This document shows positions 1 to 5,896 of a stretch of 7,386 nucleotides of DNA, piece by piece. The notes beneath the pieces were generated by a model. It saw only the letters and a list, made by a program, of their open reading frames with translations, was not told the origin of the DNA and did no database searches. The stretch is from Clostridia bacterium. GTDB lineage: Bacteria > Bacillota > Clostridia > Oscillospirales > Acutalibacteraceae. A program made the position numbers and the translations under genes. Every line of letters starts with the position of its first letter. The stretch's first letter is position 1. The DNA is taken from the NCBI GenBank assembly GCA_017425745.1, contig JAFOXT010000226.1:1-7386 (forward strand), read 5' to 3'.

Positions 1-1492
1 CATATGAAACAACTGCACCATAATGAGCTTTTTCATTATAGGCGTTCATTACAACATGATATGAGCCATCTCTGTTTTCATTAACATTAAAGCCATTGAT
101 ATATATACCATTTTGATTGTATAAATGGGTTAAAATATCATCCTGCTCTTTTGCTGAATCATCAAATTCGTATAATGTTAAAGCTTTAATTTTATTATCA
201 GCTTTCAGTTTAACAGTTACATAAGCTCCTGTGACACTATCACTGATTGTCATATTTGTTGTACCTGGCTTCATTGCTATCAACTTAATATACATTGAAT
301 CCGTCGAGCGTTTGATTTGACTAACTTCAAAAACGCCCGGAACATCAAATGAAACTGCATAAGGTCTTTCACAGTCAAGATACTTTCCGTTTTCAAGAAG
401 ATAAACATCAAAACCTATTGATTCACCTACAGCTATTGAGTCACTGTATGCACCGTCTGACCAGAGCTTGAGTTTGTAACCGTCGGGTTTGGGTTCGTCA
501 GGTTCATCTTCGCCTAAAAAGTGGATGGTTGCGTCAAGTAGTTCGTCGTTATTTCCTTCTATAATTATGTTGTTCCATTGTTCTTCAATTCCGACATAAT
601 ATACATCTGTCAGGTTGTCGCAGTCACCGAAAGCATCAACACCGATTGTTGTTACACTGTCTGGGATGGTTACGCTAGCAAGGCCGTCGCAGTTAAAGAA
701 AGTACATTCACCGATTGTTGTTACACTATTTGGGATGGTTACGCTTGTAAGGCTGTCGCAATATACGAAAGCAGAATAACCGATTGTTGTTACACTATCT
801 GGGATGGTTACGCTAGCAAGGCTGTCACAGTTAAAGAAAGCACCGTTGTCGATTGTTGTTACACTGTCTGGAATGGTTATGCTCGCAAGGTTGTCGCAAT
901 CACGGAAAGCATAATTACTAATTATTGTTACACTGTCCGGGATGATCAGGTTCGTAAGACTGTTGCAATATCCGAAAGCAAAAGCACCGATTGTTGTTAC
1001 ACTATCTGGGATTATATATGAGATATTGGCATTTGCTATTGGATACTGAAGAAGAAGGGTTTTATTCTTATCAAAAAGAACCCCCTTGCTGTCGCTTGAA
1101 TATACTGTATTGTCTTTATCAACAGTTATGTTTGTGAGACTCGTGCAATAACAGAAAGACTCCTCACCGATTGTTGTTATACTGTTCGGGATGGTTACGC
1201 TAGCAAGGCTACCGCACCAAGTGAAAGCATAAGTACCGATTGCTGTTACAGTATAGCCACCAAGTGTAGCAGGTATTGTTATGTCCCCACTAATCGATGT
1301 ATCAACATCTGTTATAGTTGCTTTGCCGTTTGTTACGGTATAGGTATAGTAACCTTCTTTGTATTCATCAACCGCACTCGCCTTCCAATTCCACTCAGGC
1401 AGTTCAAGTCCAACAAACCCACCAAGCGGCGCACTTGTCAGACACAGCACCACAACAAGCACTGTACACAGTATTTTCTTCATAATCTTCAT
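1..1492 (-). CDS. Secreted BspA-like leucine-rich-repeat protein (3'-truncated by window edge)
   Basis: An open frame of 497 codons runs leftward off the window without a stop, so the C-terminus is missing. The start at 1492 is chosen because GGAGG (1505-1501) lies 8 nt upstream; a second ATG at 1483 is poorly spaced. Residues 1-40 look like a signal peptide: a KIMKK basic start, a hydrophobic stretch (ILCTVLVVVLCLTSA) and a likely A-S-A cleavage site near residue 40. Residues about 75-325 are BspA/LRR_5-type repeats of 23 residues with the core SVTIPDSVTTIG followed by AF and a Cys. They are interrupted at about 124-158 by a non-repeat insert (VDKDNTVYSSDSKGVLF) and capped by the usual GIEEQWNNI...ATIHF segment. 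An acidic/proline linker (DEPDEPKPDG, about 329-338) leads to an Ig-like beta-rich region (about 339-433) and a further unassigned region. The protein is probably exported or surface-attached. Adhesion or glycan binding is only a guess, because BspA repeats do not fix a ligand. Confidence 0.93.
   Translation of the reverse strand, partial: MKIMKKILCTVLVVVLCLTSAPLGGFVGLELPEWNWKASAVDEYKEGYYTYTVTNGKATITDVDTSISGDITIPATLGGYTVTAIGTYAFTWCGSLASVTIPNSITTIGEESFCYCTSLTNITVDKDNTVYSSDSKGVLFDKNKTLLLQYPIANANISYIIPDSVTTIGAFAFGYCNSLTNLIIPDSVTIISNYAFRDCDNLASITIPDSVTTIDNGAFFNCDSLASVTIPDSVTTIGYSAFVYCDSLTSVTIPNSVTTIGECTFFNCDGLASVTIPDSVTTIGVDAFGDCDNLTDVYYVGIEEQWNNIIIEGNNDELLDATIHFLGEDEPDEPKPDGYKLKLWSDGAYSDSIAVGESIGFDVYLLENGKYLDCERPYAVSFDVPGVFEVSQIKRSTDSMYIKLIAMKPGTTNMTISDSVTGAYVTVKLKADNKIKALTLYEFDDSAKEQDDILTHLYNQNGIYINGFNVNENRDGSYHVVMNAYNEKAHYGAVVSY
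643..1011 (-). repeat. 69-bp tandem repeats encoding LRR units
   Basis: Five full 69-bp units begin at 643, 712, 781, 850 and 919, and a sixth begins at 988 and diverges after about 24 nt. On the plus strand each starts with a version of CGATTGTTGTTACACT. The period is exact with no indels, so each unit is one 23-residue leucine-rich repeat of the minus-strand gene. Units 643, 712 and 781 are most alike; 919 is most diverged. Confidence 0.92.
1168..1258 (-). repeat. Second block of 69-bp LRR repeats
   Basis: Another 69-bp unit starts at 1168 (CGATTGTTGTTATACTGT) and a partial, diverged copy starts at 1237. This block is separated from the main array by 180 bp between matching positions (988 to 1168), not a multiple of 69. 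That gap encodes the non-repeat insert seen in many BspA-type proteins. Confidence 0.85.
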
Positions 1493-1522
1493 AAAATTTT
1501 CCTCCTTTAGGTTTATACACCT

Positions 1523-1551
1523 ATATTACTCCTTTAAAAGAAAAAAGTCAA
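1523..1551 (-). promoter_or_regulatory. Sigma-A-type promoter of the LRR protein gene
   Basis: On the minus strand, -35 TTGACT (1551-1546) and -10 TAATAT (1528-1523) are separated by 17 nt. This predicts a transcription start near 1516 and a leader of roughly 25 nt containing the GGAGG ribosome binding site at 1505-1501. A second TTGAC lies just upstream of the -35 (TTGACGTTGACT), so the exact -35 could shift. Confidence 0.7.
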
Positions 1552-1605
1552 CGTCAACAAAAGACTTTTGCCGCCCATAAATATTAAAAAGTTTTAAGAA
1601 AAACC

Positions 1606-1635
1606 TTGCAAATCCACTTTCCTTTTTGGTATAAT
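1606..1635 (+). promoter_or_regulatory. Extended -10 promoter of the 27-codon small gene
   Basis: -35 TTGCAA (1606-1611) and a perfect -10 TATAAT (1630-1635) are 18 nt apart, with TGG just before the -10 forming an extended TGN motif. The predicted start is near 1642, giving a leader of about 47 nt. It diverges from the LRR gene promoter, the two -35 boxes being about 55 bp apart. Confidence 0.75.
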
Positions 1636-1688
1636 ATTCCTGCAGGATAGAAAAGCTCCTGTAAATTTTAATCGAAGGAGTTGTTATT

Positions 1689-1772
1689 ATGCTTTTCACA
1701 TTCGTTACTACAACAATTTTCACCGCACTCACAAGAGCCTTCGCTAAAGCATGGTTCCATATTATGTTCTGA
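1689..1772 (+). CDS. Orphan 27-residue hydrophobic small protein
   Basis: I do not recognise this gene. It is a short frame with a full set of expression signals: an extended -10 promoter upstream, AAGGAG (1675-1680) 8 nt before the ATG, and a strong terminator starting 20 nt after the TGA. The product begins MLFTFVTTTIFTALTRAF and ends AKAWFHIMF. It has no acidic residues, one Arg, one Lys and one His, and is rich in Phe and Thr. It could form a single short membrane-associated or amphipathic helix. The predicted transcript of about 190 nt is discrete and separate from both neighbours. It might be a small membrane peptide, a type I toxin-like peptide or a dual-function small RNA; nothing in the sequence decides between these. 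I see no obvious antisense RNA promoter, which weakens the toxin idea. Confidence reflects that it is probably translated, not that a function is known. Confidence 0.6.
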   Translation: MLFTFVTTTIFTALTRAFAKAWFHIMF

Positions 1773-1791
1773 TAAACACACCTTAACTTAA

Positions 1792-1827
1792 AAGGAGCAG
1801 TTCTCAGTGAACTGCTCCTTCATTTTT
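1792..1827. terminator. Bidirectional intrinsic terminator between small gene and GH2 gene
   Basis: There is a perfect 12-bp inverted repeat, AAGGAGCAGTTC (1792-1803) and GAACTGCTCCTT (1809-1820), with a 5-nt loop (TCAGT). On the plus strand it is followed by CATTTTTATT, ending the small-gene transcript. On the minus strand it begins 12 nt after the GH2 stop codon and is followed by TTTAAGTT, a weaker U-tract. It therefore likely serves both convergent genes. Confidence 0.85.
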
Positions 1828-1831
1828 ATTC

Positions 1832-4093
1832 TTATTTCTTCTTAATCTTGTTAAGCTTTGCGTTGATTTCAAGAAGATCTTCCTTTGAGAAAATACCCTT
1901 AACCATAGATGCTGCTCTCTTGATTGAGAAGCCTGAAATCATTTTGAAAAGTCCCTTGATCATATCAGGCTTAACCTTAACGCCGTCAAGAGAGAAGCCC
2001 ATTATGTCGCCGCCCTTACCGTCGTTCTTCTTTTTGCTCTTCATCTTCTTTACAAGACCGATAACAACACCGAGAAGTACCATCTTACCCTTTGTTGTTG
2101 CCCAGATCTGGCCAAGCTCGTCGTTGATTGAGAAGTAGCCGTCGGGTGTGTTGATTTCGAACCAGTTGATTACGTCGCCCTCATCCTTGAGAATGTAAGC
2201 TTCGTTGGGTGTGTCAACCTTGCGGATTGTGCTTTCGTCTGAAAGGTCGCCTGCAACTGCCTTGAGTGTTGTTTCGCCCACGTTCTTAACATCGAAATAG
2301 AAGAAGGGATACTTGCCTTTCTTCTGCTTGCCAACGCTTACGCCGTTTGCGAAAAGCTCAACCTCGTCGCAGTTTGAATAAACTGTTACCTTTGTAACGT
2401 CCTCAACTCTGTCGATATACTTCTTTGAGCAAAGGTGAACCATGGGTTCGGGATTGAGCCATGCCTTGTATGCATAGAAGGAGTCCTTCTTGTACTTTCT
2501 GTCGAAGGTTACAAGACCCTTGTGGTTCATACCGTCCTCACCGCCTTCGCTTCTTGCGTCAGCAGCAAAGTCGAACATATTCCATACGTGAGTTGCCCAG
2601 AGGTAAGGTCTGTCAGCAATCTGCTTGATAAGCTCCTCGTGGTAGAATGACTGATATTCTTCTGTATAGTCGCCCTGTGTGGGGGTTGATGTGTGCCAGT
2701 CAAGTGCTTCACAGCCGTATTCACTGCAACCGATGGGAAGCTTGGGATACTTAGCGTGGAAGTTGTCGAACCAGGGGCCGTTCATATCAGTTTTGCCGCC
2801 GTACCAGCCAAAGTAGTGGTTGTATGAAACAATGTCACTGATGTGTACATAGGGATCGTCAATGCTGCACATTGTTACTGCTGCAATAGTTGTAAGACGT
2901 GTCTTATCCATTTCGTGGCAGAGGTCATTGAGCATTTTGTGATTGTTTATAAGGCTTTCGTCAGAACCTGCAATTGAAATTTCGTTTGAAAGTCCCCAGA
3001 AGAAAATTGAGGGATGGTTGTAGTTCTGAGCGATAAGCTCCTTCATCTGTGTCTTTGTGTTTTCAAAGCCGTCAGGCATATGCTTTGAAATATAGGGAAT
3101 TTCAGCCCAGAGTACCAAGCCGTATTCGTCGCAAAGGTCATAGAATACCTGTGAGTGCTGATAGTGTGCAAGACGGATTGTTGTTGCACCTACCTCCTTG
3201 ATAAGCTCAATGTCTTCCTTGTGGTGTTCAGGAAGAAGTGCGTTACCGATATCCTTTCTGTCCTGGTGGCGTGACACACCGCGGAGAGGATATTCCTTGC
3301 CGTTGAGAATGAAGCCCTTTTCGGGGTCAACTTCAAAGTAACGGCAGCCGAAACGTGTACTTACCTCGTCAATTTCCTTGCCGTCATCAAGAAGAACAGC
3401 ACGAAGAGTATAGAGATAGGGGTCACTGAGACCGTTCCAGAGGTGAACGTTTTCAATTGTCATTTTTGCTTCGGGATTTTCACCCTCTGCTTCTGCTGTA
3501 AGAATAACCTTACCTGCATCAAGAATTTCAAAACGTACCTTGCCTTCACAGTATGCCTTTGCAACAACCTCAGCATTGTTACCCTTTACTGTAGGAGTAG
3601 CATTGATACCGGGAGCGCCGTAGTAATCAAGATCAAAGTGCTTTTTGGGAACACCGATTGCACTTACATCACGGTAGATACCGCCGTAGAATGTAAAGTC
3701 AGCCATCTGGGGATAAACAAAGTTATTGGGTGAGTTATCAGCTGAAACAACAAGAAGGTTTTCGTCCTTGATGTCGTCAAGCTTTACTCTGAAGGTTGAG
3801 TAACCACCGTGGTGAACAATAAGGCTCTTGCCGTTGAAGAAAACCTCTGCAGTTGAGTTTACACCGTCAAACTGAAGATAAATTTCTTCGCCTTCGGGAA
3901 GGTCAGCCTTTGAAAGTGATTTTGCAAAGAAGCACTTTCCTCTGTAGTAGTCATTACCGCCGTCCTGACCGTCTTTTTCGTTCCATGTGTAGGGCAGATT
4001 CTTCTGCTCCCAGTCTGTGGGAAGAACAGCAGGTGCAGCTTTTGCTTCTTTTGAGAAAAGCCAGTTGTCATTGATGATTTTAATGTTTCTCAT
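1832..4093 (-). CDS. Glycoside hydrolase family 2 enzyme (beta-galactosidase type)
   Basis: This is a 753-residue retaining glycosidase predicted to release beta-linked sugars, most likely galactose, from oligosaccharides. No signal peptide is visible, so it should act in the cytoplasm. The start at 4093 is chosen over the upstream in-frame codon at 4153 because AGGAGG (4106-4101) sits 7 nt before it; the 20 extra residues would run through the RBS. Domains in order are an N-terminal sugar-binding jelly-roll (about 1-145), an Ig-like sandwich (about 150-255), a TIM barrel (about 256-550) and C-terminal beta regions. The family signature includes SRHQ (274-277). The acid/base is E371 in GLSNE and the nucleophile is E458 in CSEYG. 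Residues about 640-753 form an unusual tail: a short hydrophobic stretch (MVLLGVVIGLV, 671-681), a lysine-rich patch and a helical segment ending LNKIKKK. The substrate could instead be another beta-glycoside such as a glucuronide, since GH2 specificity is not readable from motifs alone. Confidence 0.9.
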   Translation of the reverse strand: MRNIKIINDNWLFSKEAKAAPAVLPTDWEQKNLPYTWNEKDGQDGGNDYYRGKCFFAKSLSKADLPEGEEIYLQFDGVNSTAEVFFNGKSLIVHHGGYSTFRVKLDDIKDENLLVVSADNSPNNFVYPQMADFTFYGGIYRDVSAIGVPKKHFDLDYYGAPGINATPTVKGNNAEVVAKAYCEGKVRFEILDAGKVILTAEAEGENPEAKMTIENVHLWNGLSDPYLYTLRAVLLDDGKEIDEVSTRFGCRYFEVDPEKGFILNGKEYPLRGVSRHQDRKDIGNALLPEHHKEDIELIKEVGATTIRLAHYQHSQVFYDLCDEYGLVLWAEIPYISKHMPDGFENTKTQMKELIAQNYNHPSIFFWGLSNEISIAGSDESLINNHKMLNDLCHEMDKTRLTTIAAVTMCSIDDPYVHISDIVSYNHYFGWYGGKTDMNGPWFDNFHAKYPKLPIGCSEYGCEALDWHTSTPTQGDYTEEYQSFYHEELIKQIADRPYLWATHVWNMFDFAADARSEGGEDGMNHKGLVTFDRKYKKDSFYAYKAWLNPEPMVHLCSKKYIDRVEDVTKVTVYSNCDEVELFANGVSVGKQKKGKYPFFYFDVKNVGETTLKAVAGDLSDESTIRKVDTPNEAYILKDEGDVINWFEINTPDGYFSINDELGQIWATTKGKMVLLGVVIGLVKKMKSKKKNDGKGGDIMGFSLDGVKVKPDMIKGLFKMISGFSIKRAASMVKGIFSKEDLLEINAKLNKIKKK

Positions 4094-4100
4094 CGGGTAT

Positions 4101-4106
4101 CCTCCT
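4101..4106 (-). promoter_or_regulatory. Ribosome binding site fixing the GH2 start
   Basis: AGGAGG on the minus strand lies 7 nt upstream of the ATG at 4093. It lies inside the extended reading frame that begins at 4153, so it argues for the shorter 753-residue protein. Confidence 0.85.
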
Positions 4107-4136
4107 ATTAGATGTATTTTTTCTATCCAACTATAT

Positions 4137-4145
4137 ATTTTATCA
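4137..4145 (-). promoter_or_regulatory. Possible extended -10 element for the GH2 gene
   Basis: The minus strand reads TGATAAAAT, one mismatch from an extended TGN-TATAAT. It has no good -35 at 16-18 nt; a TTAACA lies 20 nt upstream. It would start transcription about 37 nt before the GH2 ATG. The whole 4110-4200 stretch is very AT-rich, so this is one of several possible sites. Confidence 0.3.
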
Positions 4146-4207
4146 ACAAACAAAGGAAGTTCTGTTAAATAGTTGTTAATAAAAATATAAATATATTATC
4201 TTTCAAC

Positions 4208-4228
4208 TTGCACATTTTTTATTGCACA
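4208..4228. repeat. Direct repeat TTGCACA x2, 14-nt period
   Basis: TTGCACA occurs at 4208-4214 and 4222-4228, separated by the 7-nt A/T spacer TTTTTTA. The pair ends 5 nt before the -35 box of the scfA promoter and lies between divergent genes. It may be a regulator site, but the 14-nt spacing is not one helical turn and the repeat is short enough to be chance. Confidence 0.35.
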
Positions 4229-4233
4229 AGCAA

Positions 4234-4262
4234 TTGACATTTATAGTCTCTTATGATATTAT
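4234..4262 (+). promoter_or_regulatory. Strong sigma-A-type promoter of the scf operon
   Basis: A consensus -35 TTGACA (4234-4239) and -10 TATTAT (4257-4262) are 17 nt apart, with TGA forming an extended -10. Transcription should start near 4269, giving a leader of about 30 nt that includes the RBS GGAGG (4287-4291), 8 nt from the scfA ATG. It is the closest match to consensus in the window, fitting an abundant precursor peptide. Confidence 0.85.
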
Positions 4263-4299
4263 TGTGTAGATAAAAAACCTTTAAACGGAGGAAACACCA

Positions 4300-4440
4300 A
4301 TGAACAGAATCAAGACAATTGAAACAAAAGACATCAAGAACACTGTTAAAAACGGCGGTTGCGGCGAATGCCAGACTTCATGTCAGTCAGCTTGCAAGAC
4401 ATCATGCGGCGTAGCTAATCAGCAGTGCGAAAACAAATAA
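4300..4440 (+). CDS. scfA: Six-cysteine SCIFF ranthipeptide precursor
   Basis: This is a 46-residue ribosomally made peptide that serves as substrate for the radical SAM maturase encoded next to it, which links Cys sulfur to a neighbouring residue. It is recognised by the SCIFF hallmark (six cysteines in about forty-five residues): cysteines at 21, 24, 28, 32, 36 and 43, and the highly conserved core GECQTSCQSACKTSC (22-36). Residues 1-20 (MNRIKTIETKDIKNTVKNGG) are the lysine-rich leader expected to bind the maturase N-terminal domain. GGAGG is 8 nt upstream of the ATG. Position 37 is Gly, where I recall Thr (SCTVANQ) as the family norm and the reported acceptor of the Cys32 thioether, so the crosslink pattern may differ. 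The gene is followed by an intrinsic hairpin before the maturase gene. The biological role of SCIFF is not settled; links to quorum sensing and metabolism have been proposed. Confidence 0.95.
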   Translation: MNRIKTIETKDIKNTVKNGGCGECQTSCQSACKTSCGVANQQCENK

Positions 4441-4446
4441 AAAATA

Positions 4447-4471
4447 CGCTGCCTTACGGCAGCGATTTTTT
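4447..4471 (+). terminator. Intergenic terminator/attenuator between scfA and scfB
   Basis: A perfect 7-bp stem, CGCTGCC (4447-4453) with GGCAGCG (4458-4464), has a TTAC loop and is followed by A and six T (4466-4471). It starts 6 nt after the scfA stop. With no convincing second promoter before scfB, partial read-through is the likely way scfB is expressed, leaving precursor mRNA in excess. Confidence 0.8.
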
Positions 4472-4519
4472 ATGAAAAGAATGTTTAGTTAAAAATCACT
4501 TGATAAGGATAGTAAAATT

Positions 4520-5896
4520 ATGGTTCATCAGTATAAATTGAACGGCTACAATATTGTGCTTGACACCTGCAGCGGCAGTGTGCATACAGTTGACGAGGTA
4601 GCTTACGATATCATTTCAATGTACAAAACCCACACAGCAGAGGAAATCATCTCCGTTATTCTTGAAAGATACTCCCATCTGCCTGACGTAACAAAAGAAG
4701 AAATTCTTCTTTGCCTTGAGGATGTGAAAGCTCTCGAGGAAAACGGAAAGCTTTTTTCTGAGGATAAGTTTGAAGAGCTTGCTTACAACTTCAAAAACAA
4801 CTCAAAGGTAATCAAGGCTCTTTGCCTTCACGTTGCACACTCCTGCAACCTTGCTTGCTCCTACTGCTTTGCCGGTCAGGGCAAGTATCACGGCAAGGAT
4901 GCTCTTATGAGCTTTGAAACGGGTAAAAGAGCTTTTGATTTTCTTATTGAAAACTCAGGCACAAGAAGAAACCTTGAGGTTGACTTTTTCGGCGGTGAGC
5001 CTCTTTTAAACTGGGATGTTGTAAAAAAGCTTGTTGAATATGCAAGAAGCATTGAAAAGGAAAAGAACAAAAACTTCCGTTTCACTCTCACCACCAACGG
5101 TGTGCTTATTGACGACGAGGTTATTGAATTTGCAAACAAGGAAATGAGCAACGTTGTACTCAGCCTTGACGGCAGAAAAGACGTTCACGACAAATTCAGA
5201 GTCGACTATGCAGGTAAGGGTAGCTACGAGAAAATTCTTCCCAAGTTCAAAAAGCTTGTGGAAAGCCGTGACGGAAAAAATTACTATATGCGCGGCACCT
5301 TCACCCACTTCAATACAGACTTTACAGAGGATATCTTCCATATGGCTGACCTTGGCTTCAGGGAGCTCAGCATGGAGCCCGTTGTCTGCTCACCTGACAG
5401 TCCTTCAGCTCTCACTGACGAGGATTTACCCGTACTCTTTGAGCAGTACGAAATTCTTGCAAAGGAAATGATCAGACGCAAAAAAGCAGGTGACGGATTT
5501 ACCTTCTATCACTATATGCTTGACCTTAAAAACGGCCCTTGCATTTACAAGAGAATCAGCGGCTGCGGTTCAGGTACAGAATATATGGCTGTTACTCCCA
5601 AGGGCGAGCTTTATCCCTGCCATCAGTTTGTAGGCGAAGAGGAATACTGTCTCGGCAACATCTGGGACGGTGTAAAAAAGCCTGAGGTTCAGGATAAATT
5701 CCGTCTTTGCAATGCATATTCAAGAGAAGAATGCCGTGACTGTTGGGCAAAGCTTTACTGCTCAGGCGGTTGTGCTGCCAACTCATATCACGCAACAGGC
5801 AGTGTAAACGGAATTTACAAATATGGCTGTGAGCTTTTCAAAAAGAGAATCGAATGTGCAATTATGATGAATATTGCCGAGGCTGAGGAAGAATGA
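4520..5896 (+). CDS. scfB: SCIFF peptide radical SAM maturase (SPASM domain)
   Basis: This 458-residue cytoplasmic iron-sulfur enzyme is expected to use S-adenosylmethionine and a 5'-deoxyadenosyl radical to form Cys thioether bridges in ScfA. Residues about 1-90 are a PqqD-like RiPP recognition region for the leader. The radical SAM core holds C109-x3-C113-x2-C116 (CNLACSYCFAG, the SCIFF-maturase version) and the SAM-contacting GGEP at 158-161. The C-terminal SPASM region carries two auxiliary 4Fe-4S clusters. Its ligand cysteines fall in C341/C349, C367, then C405-x2-C408-x5-C414-x3-C418 and C437. Length and motifs match the characterised Clostridium thermocellum homologue CteB. No conserved element appears to be missing. 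The RBS is modest (AAGGA, 4505-4509, 10 nt spacing), weaker than that of scfA. The stop overlaps the next gene's start by 4 nt. Confidence 0.96.
   Translation: MVHQYKLNGYNIVLDTCSGSVHTVDEVAYDIISMYKTHTAEEIISVILERYSHLPDVTKEEILLCLEDVKALEENGKLFSEDKFEELAYNFKNNSKVIKALCLHVAHSCNLACSYCFAGQGKYHGKDALMSFETGKRAFDFLIENSGTRRNLEVDFFGGEPLLNWDVVKKLVEYARSIEKEKNKNFRFTLTTNGVLIDDEVIEFANKEMSNVVLSLDGRKDVHDKFRVDYAGKGSYEKILPKFKKLVESRDGKNYYMRGTFTHFNTDFTEDIFHMADLGFRELSMEPVVCSPDSPSALTDEDLPVLFEQYEILAKEMIRRKKAGDGFTFYHYMLDLKNGPCIYKRISGCGSGTEYMAVTPKGELYPCHQFVGEEEYCLGNIWDGVKKPEVQDKFRLCNAYSREECRDCWAKLYCSGGCAANSYHATGSVNGIYKYGCELFKKRIECAIMMNIAEAEEE

Noticed and set aside
578..1021. Plus-strand 147-codon frame with 23-residue repeats (DCCYTIWDGYASKAV-like).
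   Set aside because: It is the antisense shadow of the LRR array: the exact 69-bp period keeps every frame open. The minus-strand frame has signal peptide, RBS, promoter and known repeat family; this one has none.
1641..1672. Possible hairpin CAGGA...TCCTG in the small-gene leader, considered as a riboswitch or attenuator.
   Set aside because: Only 5 bp with a 9-nt loop and no U-tract; too weak to call.
1526..1732. Minus-strand 68-codon frame with a GTG start.
   Set aside because: It overlaps the small gene, its promoter, and the LRR gene promoter. It has only a weak GAAGG motif 5 nt from GTG and low-complexity Lys/Phe/Ser composition.
1848..2138. Plus-strand 96-codon frame opposite the GH2 3' end, and other plus-strand frames at 2435-2650, 3443-3733 and 3853-4074.
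   Set aside because: Shadows of the GH2 coding strand without ribosome binding sites or recognisable products.
4094..4153. 20-residue N-terminal extension of the GH2 protein.
   Set aside because: AGGAGG at 4106-4101 lies inside it and is ideally placed for the ATG at 4093, and the GH2 N-terminus (IKIINDNWLF) starts there.
4472..4492. Mini-frame ATG AAA AGA ATG TTT AGT TAA between scfA and scfB.
   Set aside because: Six codons, no RBS, and the ATG directly follows the terminator U-tract.
4888..5795. Several minus- and plus-strand frames inside scfB.
   Set aside because: All overlap a gene with complete conserved motifs; none has its own RBS or a family match.
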